Shown piece by piece: positions 27,687 to 35,247 of a DNA stretch of 64,000 bases. A program made the position numbers and the translations under genes. Source of the DNA: Alphaproteobacteria bacterium (GTDB lineage Bacteria; Pseudomonadota; Alphaproteobacteria; UBA9219); contig JAMFSS010000003.1 in the NCBI GenBank assembly GCA_026225415.1, positions 62,001 through 126,000 of the forward strand, read 5' to 3'. Within the stretch, counting starts at the first letter, position 1. Each line of letters starts with the position of its first letter. Under the pieces are notes generated by a model that had not been told where the DNA came from, ran no database searches, and saw nothing but the letters and a program-made list of their open reading frames with translations.

Positions 27687-28337
27687 TTAAGCGGCGACCT
27701 TGTCGAATAACGATTGCCATTCGCTGCTGGGCAGCTTGGCATAGGGGCCGTTCGGCGAACGCCAGAAATTGACAATGCGTGCAAAGCCATTCACATCGCC
27801 ATCGCGGGTGCGCACCATGTGTTTTTCCAAAGGCACCAAACGAATGCCTTCCAGCTTGCGCAAGGATGCCTTGCGCTCCGCTTCATTCATATTTTCGTGC
27901 AGGACAATGGCCAGCAACAGCGGGTCATCGCTGCCCAGACGTTTCTTGGCTTCGGCCCGGCGGGTCATCAGCGCGTCCAATGCGCGCGTACCTGCTATGG
28001 CCATATCGCTGCCTTCTTCGGCGCGGGCCACATAAATGGCGCGGATAATGTGATTAAGTTCGGCCTGTGTGATTTCGGGCAGCCAAACAAGAACGCCCGC
28101 GCCCATCAATCCGGCGCGTTGCAGATCGGTTGCCAGCTCGCAGAAACTACAAGCGGTGACGAAACCTTCGGTCGAGGGAACGATACGTTGATATTGCGTG
28201 GAACGGAAACCGCAGAAACGACATGTATGGTCGTCGCGTTTTAAAATCTGTTCAGCTTGGGTTTTTGACGGGGGCTTTGCGCCTCCGCTCTCGGTGTCGG
28301 GCGAACCGACACCGAGAGTAAGGGGGAGGAAGGACAA
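27687..28337 (-). CDS. icmJ: Dot/Icm type IVB secretion protein IcmJ/DotN
   Basis: A 216-residue zinc-binding protein. HTCRFCGF and TACSFC (Cys 39, 42, 63, 66) with the EQILKRDDHTC lead and VWLPEITQAELN match IcmJ/DotN, an HNH-like-fold subunit of the DotL coupling complex that recruits effectors. The only initiation codon in frame is TTG at 28337; dotP lies upstream in the same frame, ending 13 bp before. No ribosome site is visible, so coupling to dotP is likely. SFLPLTLGV looks like a native N-terminus, but residues ~7-18 are encoded by a perfect palindrome. Confidence 0.85.
   Translation of the reverse strand: MSFLPLTLGVGSPDTESGGAKPPSKTQAEQILKRDDHTCRFCGFRSTQYQRIVPSTEGFVTACSFCELATDLQRAGLMGAGVLVWLPEITQAELNHIIRAIYVARAEEGSDMAIAGTRALDALMTRRAEAKKRLGSDDPLLLAIVLHENMNEAERKASLRKLEGIRLVPLEKHMVRTRDGDVNGFARIVNFWRSPNGPYAKLPSSEWQSLFDKVAA
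28288..28318. repeat. Perfect 13-bp palindrome inside the icmJ 5' end
   Basis: CTCTCGGTGTCGG and CCGACACCGAGAG flank a five-base loop GCGAA; weaker outer pairing CCTCC/GGAGG extends it. It falls in the first 20 codons of icmJ and could act as an mRNA hairpin or be an inserted palindromic element. Confidence 0.85.
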
Positions 28338-28349
28338 ATCAATTACCGC

Positions 28350-28742
28350 TTATTGGAAGCCCATCGCCGAGTTTGAAAAGGTGCTTGATTGGCTGCCAAC
28401 AGCTGCGCTGCCTGTATTGGCGATCATGCCCACAACATAAGGGGCTGCCAGGAAAGCCGCGCCTGCACCCAATTTACCGATAGCAGGGTTCAAGGGGTTG
28501 TTGGCAGGCGCATCAGCATGCTTCTTGGCGCCGGCGATACCGGCAATAGTCATAACGCCGCCGAGAGCGTAGCTGAGCATGCCAAGGAACTGCATGGCAG
28601 GAGCCGCAACATTGGTTTGGGTTGTGCTAACAGCCGAGGTCAGCTGGGCGAAAGCTTCCGTAGGGATGACGGCGGCAAAAGTAGCCGCAACCAGAACGCC
28701 GGTCATTACGTCATTGATCAGTTCTTGTTTCATCTTGTTCAT
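28350..28742 (-). CDS. icmD: Dot/Icm protein IcmD/DotP-like
   Basis: A 130-residue protein: a basic start with signal-like helix (VLVAATFAAVIPTEAFA), then two hydrophobic helices around a loop with GVMTIAGIAGAKKHADAP and NNP, the IcmD/DotP layout. IcmD is a small inner-membrane component of the Dot/Icm machine. GGAGGAG lies upstream of the ATG at 28742. It shares the order dotE-dotP-icmJ with the two flanking genes and is probably one operon with icmJ; 224 bp separate it from dotE. Confidence 0.8.
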   Translation of the reverse strand: MNKMKQELINDVMTGVLVAATFAAVIPTEAFAQLTSAVSTTQTNVAAPAMQFLGMLSYALGGVMTIAGIAGAKKHADAPANNPLNPAIGKLGAGAAFLAAPYVVGMIANTGSAAVGSQSSTFSNSAMGFQ

Positions 28743-28923
28743 AGTCTCTCTCCTCCAGGGTTGGTTCAGGTTAAATAATTATCTAAAGTTTTAGTCGTTA
28801 TTTATACTCAATTTAGGCGATCTTTCTTAATAGTTGCTTAATTCGAGTACCCTTTGATGTTATGGTCAAATTTCCTGTTCTGGCAATCCCTCCTAATTAC
28901 TTTCATCGTAAAAAATAGGTATC

Positions 28924-28964
28924 AAAAAAGGCCTTTTTTTTGCCTCTCCGCCCCTTTGGGGCGG
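28924..28964 (-). terminator. Two hairpins following icmC/dotE
   Basis: Reading leftward past the icmC stop, CCGCCCC-AAA-GGGGCGG (28948-28964) is followed by an A-rich stretch and then a second palindrome AAAAAAGGCCTTTTTT (28924-28939) ending in T residues. The pair probably terminates icmC/dotE transcription. The GC arm resembles the CTCTCCGCCC palindromes near 35.2 kb. Confidence 0.6.
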
Positions 28965-28966
28965 TC

Positions 28967-29899
28967 TCACATCAAATTGGTGCCGAAAGTCGTATCCATA
29001 ATCTTCAGAAAAGCGGGGATATTGATGGCCAAAACGCCGCCCAGAATATGGGTAATGCCTTGGGCCATGCTTGTTTGCCCATCACCGCCCACGACTTTCT
29101 TCAAAATAAGCCAACCACGCACAAAGGCGATCGCGCCGATAATCTGAATAAAAGCAAGCGCTGCTGCAATCGCGTTGGCGAACTGGGCCGACCCACCGCC
29201 CACGGATGAAACAAAGCCCCAGCTAAGTACCGAAGATTGCGTAGGCTCCGACACGGTCGAAGACCCGAATACGGACGACATCATCATGTTCAAATTGTCG
29301 CCAATCGTCAGCAATAACGCGCCGAAACCAAGATTCGTCAAAATTTGATGGATGGAGTTGGCTCTGGGGTCATGACCATATTTGCCCGATTTGACCAAGC
29401 CATTGACGATCATAAACAACCCGCTCAGCATAGCGACAATGGAGCTGAAAGCGATGATCGGCCCTTTGATATTGCCAACAAAACCAGCCACCATCAGATC
29501 AAGGCTGGCACCGCCGCCGGTCGAGCCGACGCTACAGCTCATGCTGCCGCCACCACCTGTCGTGTAAAAGCTGTTGGCGACCATGCCGGCAATTTGTGGC
29601 ACCGCAAATAAACAACCGGCCCCAAACCACAGCATAATAGGGCGCGTCATAGGATTATTTTGCGGCCCTTCGGCATGCTGCCGGAAACCATGGATGCCCT
29701 GAATGGTCATCACTGCACCAATAGCCCAGGCAACCCATTGGAAAGCTTGACCAAAAGGTTTTGCGTTGGCGAAGGCGTTACAAAGCACATCGCCCAGAGA
29801 AGCGGCCTGGGCAAAAGCAAGATTAGTGGTGCCGAGCAAAAAAGCGGCGGAGAGGGCGGCCAAGGCCGGAAGGGGCATTTTTTTCATAATTCTATTCAT
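28967..29899 (-). CDS. icmC: Dot/Icm protein IcmC/DotE-like, enlarged
   Basis: A 310-residue inner-membrane protein with a signal-like N-terminus (ALAALSAAFLLGTTNLAFA). The last third (FVRGWLILKKVVGG, ITHILGGVLAINIPAFL) is the IcmC/DotE signature. Legionella IcmC is about 190 residues; here an extra N-terminal hairpin copies DotP (GAVMTIQGIHGFRQHAEGP, NNP) and a middle hairpin has the same plan. The ATG at 29899 is a choice among several; GGGGGA lies too far upstream of it and would suit a TTG at 29905 better. Confidence 0.78.
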   Translation of the reverse strand: MNRIMKKMPLPALAALSAAFLLGTTNLAFAQAASLGDVLCNAFANAKPFGQAFQWVAWAIGAVMTIQGIHGFRQHAEGPQNNPMTRPIMLWFGAGCLFAVPQIAGMVANSFYTTGGGGSMSCSVGSTGGGASLDLMVAGFVGNIKGPIIAFSSIVAMLSGLFMIVNGLVKSGKYGHDPRANSIHQILTNLGFGALLLTIGDNLNMMMSSVFGSSTVSEPTQSSVLSWGFVSSVGGGSAQFANAIAAALAFIQIIGAIAFVRGWLILKKVVGGDGQTSMAQGITHILGGVLAINIPAFLKIMDTTFGTNLM

Positions 29900-30085
29900 A
29901 TTCAATATCTTATCCCCCATTTGCATGATCATAGCGCAAGGTCGAAATTTATGAACCGACTCTTCATGTATAGGGCTATTTTGCCAATAAACTTGTTAAG
30001 AAGGCTTTAATTACGACACCCCGAATTTTAGCATTAAATAGTGAAACTATTTCATGAATTCTGTGGGTTAGCGTTTTTGCGGTTC

Positions 30086-30898
30086 TTAGCGTGCCATCAA
30101 GGGCATTACAAGCCGGTCGCGTTCCTCTGCCCATCGGATAATGCGCAGCTTACCGTCAAAATCCTCGACAATCGCGGTGCATGATTCAACCCAATCGCCG
30201 TCGTTCAGATACAGAACGGAACCGATCTGCCGGATTTCGGCATGATGGATATGGCCGCACAAAACCGCATCGGCTTTTTGATGGTGCGCGGCTTCGGCAA
30301 TAAAAGTCTCGAACGACCCGATATATTCGACCGCGTTTTTGACCTTGTGTTTCAGATAGGCCGATAAAGACCAGTAAGGCAGACCCAGTTTTTTGCGCGC
30401 CATGTTAAAAATGCGGTTGACGAACAAGGCCGCGTCATAGGCTTTGTCACCCAGAAGCGCGAGCCAGCGCGCATAGCCAACAACCGCGTCGAACTGATCC
30501 CCATGCATCACCAGCATGCGCTTGCCGTCGGCGGTTTCATGAATGACTTCGTTGACAACATAGACACCGCCGAAATGCAGGCCACAAAATCCACGCGCCG
30601 CCTCATCATGATTGCCGGGCACGTAAAAAACTTTGGTGCCGTGGCGCGCGCGGCGCAATACTTTTTGCACGACGTCATTATGCGCCTGCGGCCAATACCA
30701 GCGGCGACGCAAATGCCAGCCATCGACGATATCGCCGACCAGATACAGATAATCGGATTCGGTATAACGCAAAAAATCCAGCAACCGTTCGGCCTGACAT
30801 CCACGAGTGCCCAGATGAATGTCGGAAATCCAGATCGAACGAAAACGCAAAACCGGATCACCCTGTATTTCAGAACCGGGCAAAGGTGTTTGCGTCAT
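30086..30898 (-). CDS. Metallophosphoesterase, UDP-2,3-diacylglucosamine diphosphatase-like
   Basis: A 270-residue calcineurin-type phosphoesterase: WISDIHLGTRG, LYLVGDIVDGW, VPGNHDE, VMHGDQFD and CGHIHHAEIR give the full set of metal ligands. The subgroup resembles LpxH-type UDP-2,3-diacylglucosamine hydrolases of lipid A synthesis, though many Alphaproteobacteria use LpxI for that step, so the substrate is uncertain. It starts 4 bp after lptG with AGGA upstream, so an envelope role fits. A weak AT-rich hairpin around 30033-30051 may end the operon. Confidence 0.85.
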   Translation of the reverse strand: MTQTPLPGSEIQGDPVLRFRSIWISDIHLGTRGCQAERLLDFLRYTESDYLYLVGDIVDGWHLRRRWYWPQAHNDVVQKVLRRARHGTKVFYVPGNHDEAARGFCGLHFGGVYVVNEVIHETADGKRMLVMHGDQFDAVVGYARWLALLGDKAYDAALFVNRIFNMARKKLGLPYWSLSAYLKHKVKNAVEYIGSFETFIAEAAHHQKADAVLCGHIHHAEIRQIGSVLYLNDGDWVESCTAIVEDFDGKLRIIRWAEERDRLVMPLMAR

Positions 30899-30902
30899 TT
30901 GT

Positions 30903-31994
30903 TTATCCTTCTTCCATGTGCAAAAGCGCGGCATTGCCAAGCGCAAGCGCGACAAGCGGAATAGCCCACGCGGCAAGGATAACGGGCAAGGTCTGGTTTT
31001 GCCCCAGCGCATTGACGACATTGTTAAGCGTGTAGGTAAAACTGCCCAGCAAAACGCCTGAGATAATCATCGCCGTCACGCCGCCGCGCCGGTTCATGCG
31101 CAAGGCGAAAGACGCCGCGAAGAAAATCATCGCGCACAGAAGCAAGGGCTGCGCCAACAGGCTTTGATAAGCCAATATATGGCGCGTTTGCGGCAGACCA
31201 ATGGTTTTAAGGGCGCGGATAAAACGCGGCAATTCCCAGAAGGAAATCGTGTTGGGTGCCGCCATGCTTTCCTGAATTTTGCCCAGCGTCAGCGTGGTCG
31301 GCAATTGCCAGTCATCCAGATGTTGCGCGGGTTGTTGGTCCATATTCATCCACGCATCCGGCACATCCCAAACGCCGTTTTGCAACACGGCTTGCGGCGC
31401 ATCGATGCGGCCCAGATAATTATCGTTATCGTCGTAAATAAAAGCCATCAAAGGGGTAAGCGTCAGCGGATCCATTTCGATGTGATCGGCATGCAACAGA
31501 TAATGCTTGTCCTTGTCGCGTTGCCGCAACCACAACCCCGCGCCGGTCAATTCAAGCGTCGGCACGCGTTCCAGATAATGCATTTCCATCATTTTATAAC
31601 GGGCATTCATCATCGCGCCGATGGGGTTGATAAGGGCAATATTCAAAATGGCGAAACCCAAAGTGACGACCAGGGCGGGGCGCATAAATTGCCACGCCGA
31701 AATGCCGACCGAACGCGCTACGACCAATTCCTGGCTGCGTGTCAAACGCCAGAAGGTAAACAAACCTGCGAACAAAACGACGAAAGGCAGAATATGTTCA
31801 ATGGTGTCCGGCAATTTAAAAATGCCCATTTGCATGATGATGGAAAACCCCACATCGCTGCGCGAACCGGCGCGGCGCATCAGCTCGGCAATTTCGAACA
31901 GAAAAATAATACCCGACAACGAACCAAGAAACAGCAAAAACCACAGCAGATATTGCCGGCCAAAATAACGTTGCAGAACCCAGCGTTCCATCAT
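30903..31994 (-). CDS. lptG: LPS export permease LptG
   Basis: A 363-residue YjgP/YjgQ-family permease: LQRYFGRQYLLWFLLFLGSL, membrane helices at both ends, LTRSQELVVARSVGISAWQF as coupling helix, and a central periplasmic beta domain (~130-260). With LptF and the LptB ATPase it extracts LPS from the inner membrane. It overlaps lptF by ATGA. Which of the pair is F or G rests on gene order and N-terminal similarity. Confidence 0.92.
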   Translation of the reverse strand: MMERWVLQRYFGRQYLLWFLLFLGSLSGIIFLFEIAELMRRAGSRSDVGFSIIMQMGIFKLPDTIEHILPFVVLFAGLFTFWRLTRSQELVVARSVGISAWQFMRPALVVTLGFAILNIALINPIGAMMNARYKMMEMHYLERVPTLELTGAGLWLRQRDKDKHYLLHADHIEMDPLTLTPLMAFIYDDNDNYLGRIDAPQAVLQNGVWDVPDAWMNMDQQPAQHLDDWQLPTTLTLGKIQESMAAPNTISFWELPRFIRALKTIGLPQTRHILAYQSLLAQPLLLCAMIFFAASFALRMNRRGGVTAMIISGVLLGSFTYTLNNVVNALGQNQTLPVILAAWAIPLVALALGNAALLHMEEG

Positions 31995-33112
31995 AGCGCC
32001 AACCTCCGCCGCAAAGCCGGTGGCAGGATTTCATTGCCGATAACCAAAAAGCCGACAGAAGCCGGCACCAGCGCGATCAGATAAAGCAGAAAATCATAAG
32101 CGGTGTCGCGGGCGGCCAACCCATTAAGCGTCATAAAGCCCGTCTGGATAATGATGATGGCAAGCGACCCCATGAGAATACGGCCGCCCATGCCGCGCCG
32201 GTTGAACGAACCCGCCATGATCGATGCCAAACCAATCAACGCATAGGCGAAAGACAGCAAGGGCGTCGCAAGGCGCGAATGAATTTCGCCGGTGAAATGC
32301 GAAGCGGGCCCGCGCGCGCGCATAATTTCGGGTGACGGGTTGAACAAGGTGCCAAAGGGCATTTCGCGCGGTTCGGGGATGCGGCTGTTGGACGCGCTGC
32401 GCAACGAGTCGAGATCGAGAACATATTGATCGAAAACCAGTTCGGATAATTTGCCGGTGACGCGATCCAGTTCCTGTCGACGGCCGTTAAAAATAATCAT
32501 GTGCGGTTCGCCGCCGCCTGTATCCACCACCTGACCGGTTGCAGCCATAGTGGTCACGGGACTGTCGGGCTTGCGCACATCATGAATAAGAATACCCTGC
32601 AACGAATTATTCGCGCCGCGTTTATTGGCATAGAAGGTCAACCCTTCGGCCAGATCGTTGAAACTGCCCGGATGCGACAGGAAAATGGCATAGCTGTCGC
32701 GCATTTTGGATTGCAGCTCGACCAGATTGCGGTTGGCCGCCGGCGTGATCCATAAGGTCATCGCAAAACACACCAACGTCACGGCGCCGGTCAGCAACAA
32801 GGTGGGTTCCAGTAATCGCATAGGAGACATGCCCGCCGCGCGCATGACCACCAGCTCGCTGTCGGTGGCCAGTTTGTTGTAAACGAACACAGTCGCAACC
32901 CCCATGCCCAAAGGCATGATCAGCGGCAAAAAGGTAAAGGCCGACAGCCCCAGAAGCTGGAAGAAAATCCACATCGTCGATGAATTTTCGATAACCAGAG
33001 ACAAAAGACGGAAAGACTGGGTGAAAAGAACCACAAAAGTCACGGCACCCGTGGCAAAGGCAAATGCCGTTGCAAGCTGACGCAAAAGGTAAAGGGTAAG
33101 AAGGCGATTCAT
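31991..33112 (-). CDS. lptF: LPS export permease LptF
   Basis: A 373-residue permease paired with LptG: MNRLLTLYLLRQLATAFAFA at the start, LMIFFQ-like helices, LATDSELVVMRAAGMSPMRL as coupling helix, a periplasmic domain and three C-terminal helices (LSFAYALIGLASIMAG). The ATG at 33112 is chosen because the preceding 23 codons lack family similarity. It is first of the lptF-lptG-phosphoesterase operon and divergent from pepA, with an 80-bp shared promoter region. Confidence 0.92.
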   Translation of the reverse strand: MNRLLTLYLLRQLATAFAFATGAVTFVVLFTQSFRLLSLVIENSSTMWIFFQLLGLSAFTFLPLIMPLGMGVATVFVYNKLATDSELVVMRAAGMSPMRLLEPTLLLTGAVTLVCFAMTLWITPAANRNLVELQSKMRDSYAIFLSHPGSFNDLAEGLTFYANKRGANNSLQGILIHDVRKPDSPVTTMAATGQVVDTGGGEPHMIIFNGRRQELDRVTGKLSELVFDQYVLDLDSLRSASNSRIPEPREMPFGTLFNPSPEIMRARGPASHFTGEIHSRLATPLLSFAYALIGLASIMAGSFNRRGMGGRILMGSLAIIIIQTGFMTLNGLAARDTAYDFLLYLIALVPASVGFLVIGNEILPPALRRRLAL

Positions 33113-33192
33113 GACCGAATTTATACAGCTATGGCTGGACAAATGCTCTAGCCTGTCTAAGCTGTAAAAGCAATCTAACACGGGGGAAATCC

Positions 33193-34695
33193 ATGCTTAA
33201 AATCACCTTTGCCGCGCAAACAATTCCGGGTCAGGCCGCCCTTATCCTCACAATCGGTGATAAAGGGCTTTTGGGGGCGCAGGGTAAGAAGCTGGATATC
33301 AAGCTGGGGCGCGCTATTTCCCGCGCGATTGATGCCAGTCATTTTACCGGTGGCGTTGGCCAGACCCTCACAATTCTTGCGCCCGCCAAAACGCGGTTGT
33401 CGCGGATTGTTCTGCTGGGCGTGGGCGATGTGGCCAAACTGGATGCAGGCGCCTGCACACGCATTGGTGGTGCGGTGGTGGCAGGTTTGGCGGGCAAGGA
33501 TGCTTCGGCAGTTTTGCTGGTCGACGACTTTAAGGGTTTGAAGATTGCGGTGGGCGAAGCGGCGGCGCAAATCGGTTTTGGTGCGCGTTTGCGTTCTTAC
33601 CGTTTCGATAAATATTTCACCAAACAAAAACCCGAACAAAAAACGGCTTTGAAGACTCTGGCTATCGCTACTACCGACGCCTCGGGCGCAAAGGCGGCCT
33701 ATGCGGCACTGGATAAAATCGCCGATGGCGTTTTCCTGACCCGCGATTTGGTCAGCGAACCTGCCAATATCCTCTATCCCGAAACATTGATGCAACAAGC
33801 CCGCGCGTTAAAAGATTTGGGCGTCAAGGTTGAAGTGCTGAATACCCAACAAATGAAAAAACTCGGCATGGGCGCGTTGTTGGGCGTGGCGCAAGGCAGC
33901 GCCAATCCACCTTATCTGGTGACCATGCAATGGAACGGCGATGCAACGGCGAAAGACAAAGTACCGGTTTGTTTCGTGGGCAAAGGCGTCACGTTCGATA
34001 CTGGCGGCATCTCCATTAAACCCGCCGCGGGCATGGAAGATATGAAATTCGATATGGCGGGTTCCGCCGCGGTTATCGGCGCGATCAAGGCTTTGGCGGG
34101 GCGCAAGGCGCGCGCGAATGTGGTTGGCATTATCGGCCTTGTTGAAAATATGCCGTCGGGCACCGCGCAACGTCCGGGCGATGTCGTCACAACGGCATCA
34201 GGCCAAACGGTCGAAGTTATCAATACCGATGCCGAAGGGCGTTTGGTTCTGGCCGATGCCTTGTGGTACGCGCAGGAAACATTCAAGCCGCGTTGCATCG
34301 TCGATCTGGCGACGCTGACGGGTGCCATCATCATCGCGCTGGCGCATGAATATGCCGGTTTGTTCAGCAATGATGATGTGTTGTCGGATCAGTTGACCAA
34401 GGCGGGTACCGCGGTTGATGAAGCGCTGTGGCGTTTGCCGATGGGCGATGCGTTTGACAAGATGATCAACAGCCCCATTGCCGATATGAAAAACACAGGC
34501 GAACGCGGCGCGGGTTCGATCACTGCCGCGCAATTTCTGCAACGCTTTATTAAAAAAGGCGTGGCATGGGCGCATCTGGATATCGCCGGTACCGCCTGGC
34601 AGGGTAAGGATAAACCCTTGTCGCCCAAGGGCGCGACGGCATTCGGCGTGCGGTTATTGGACAGGTTTGTGTTTGATAATTTCGAGTCCAAATAA
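33193..34695 (+). CDS. pepA: Leucyl aminopeptidase (M17)
   Basis: A 500-residue M17 aminopeptidase: GKGVTFDTGGISIKP and the signature NTDAEGRLVLADAL (about 343-357) supply the two-metal active site; ADMKNTGERGAGSITAAQFL lies near the end. It removes N-terminal residues from peptides in the cytosol; the E. coli homologue also binds DNA. It is divergent from lptF and followed after 2 bp by holC, the common proteobacterial order pepA-holC. Confidence 0.96.
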   Translation: MLKITFAAQTIPGQAALILTIGDKGLLGAQGKKLDIKLGRAISRAIDASHFTGGVGQTLTILAPAKTRLSRIVLLGVGDVAKLDAGACTRIGGAVVAGLAGKDASAVLLVDDFKGLKIAVGEAAAQIGFGARLRSYRFDKYFTKQKPEQKTALKTLAIATTDASGAKAAYAALDKIADGVFLTRDLVSEPANILYPETLMQQARALKDLGVKVEVLNTQQMKKLGMGALLGVAQGSANPPYLVTMQWNGDATAKDKVPVCFVGKGVTFDTGGISIKPAAGMEDMKFDMAGSAAVIGAIKALAGRKARANVVGIIGLVENMPSGTAQRPGDVVTTASGQTVEVINTDAEGRLVLADALWYAQETFKPRCIVDLATLTGAIIIALAHEYAGLFSNDDVLSDQLTKAGTAVDEALWRLPMGDAFDKMINSPIADMKNTGERGAGSITAAQFLQRFIKKGVAWAHLDIAGTAWQGKDKPLSPKGATAFGVRLLDRFVFDNFESK

Positions 34696-34697
34696 AT

Positions 34698-35153
34698 ATG
34701 ACCGAAATTCGTTTCTATCACCTGACGCGCAAAGCGTTGGAACAGGTCTTGCCTGAATTGCTGGAAAAAACTGTTGAACGTGGCGCACGCGCTGTTGTGA
34801 TGACGGGTTCGGCGGAACGCGCCGAATATCTGACACAGTTTTTATGGACGTATAACCCCAACGGTTTTCTGCCGCATGGCAATGCCAAAGACGGCAACGC
34901 GGCGCAACAACCTATATGGATAACCGAAACGGATGAGCGCCCCAACGATGCCGCGTTTTTGTTCCTGACCGATGGTGCCGAAAGCGCACGCGTAAGTGAG
35001 TATGAACGCGTCATGGAAATTTTCGATGGTAATGATGCAGAGGCTTTGGCTGCTGCGCGTCGTCGGTGGGGCGTTTATAAAAAAGACGGGCATGCGTTAA
35101 GTTACTGGCAACAGACGGATAAGGGGTGGGTTGATGCCACCCCTAAAGATTAG
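34698..35153 (+). CDS. holC: DNA polymerase III chi subunit
   Basis: A 151-residue protein: MTEIRFYHLTRKALEQVLPE, GARAVVMTGSAERAEYLTQF, LWTYNPNGFLPHG and ERVMEIFDGND are typical of HolC. Chi links the clamp loader to single-strand-binding protein. It is cotranscribed with pepA. A 34-bp palindrome 19 bp after its stop may serve as terminator and marks the left end of the DUF559 unit. Confidence 0.93.
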   Translation: MTEIRFYHLTRKALEQVLPELLEKTVERGARAVVMTGSAERAEYLTQFLWTYNPNGFLPHGNAKDGNAAQQPIWITETDERPNDAAFLFLTDGAESARVSEYERVMEIFDGNDAEALAAARRRWGVYKKDGHALSYWQQTDKGWVDATPKD

Positions 35154-35171
35154 GAAAGACAAATGATAAAA

Positions 35172-35205
35172 CCCCTCTCCGCCCGTCTTTACGGGGGGAG
35201 AGGGG
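35172..35205. repeat. Left 34-bp palindrome of the DUF559 unit
   Basis: CCCCTCTCCGCCCG and CGGGGGGAGAGGGG flank a six-base loop TCTTTA, with one internal mismatch. It lies in the holC 3' region. Confidence 0.9.
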
Positions 35206-35247
35206 TAATCTCACAATTAAAAATAAACGAAAGATAAGGGGGGTGAG

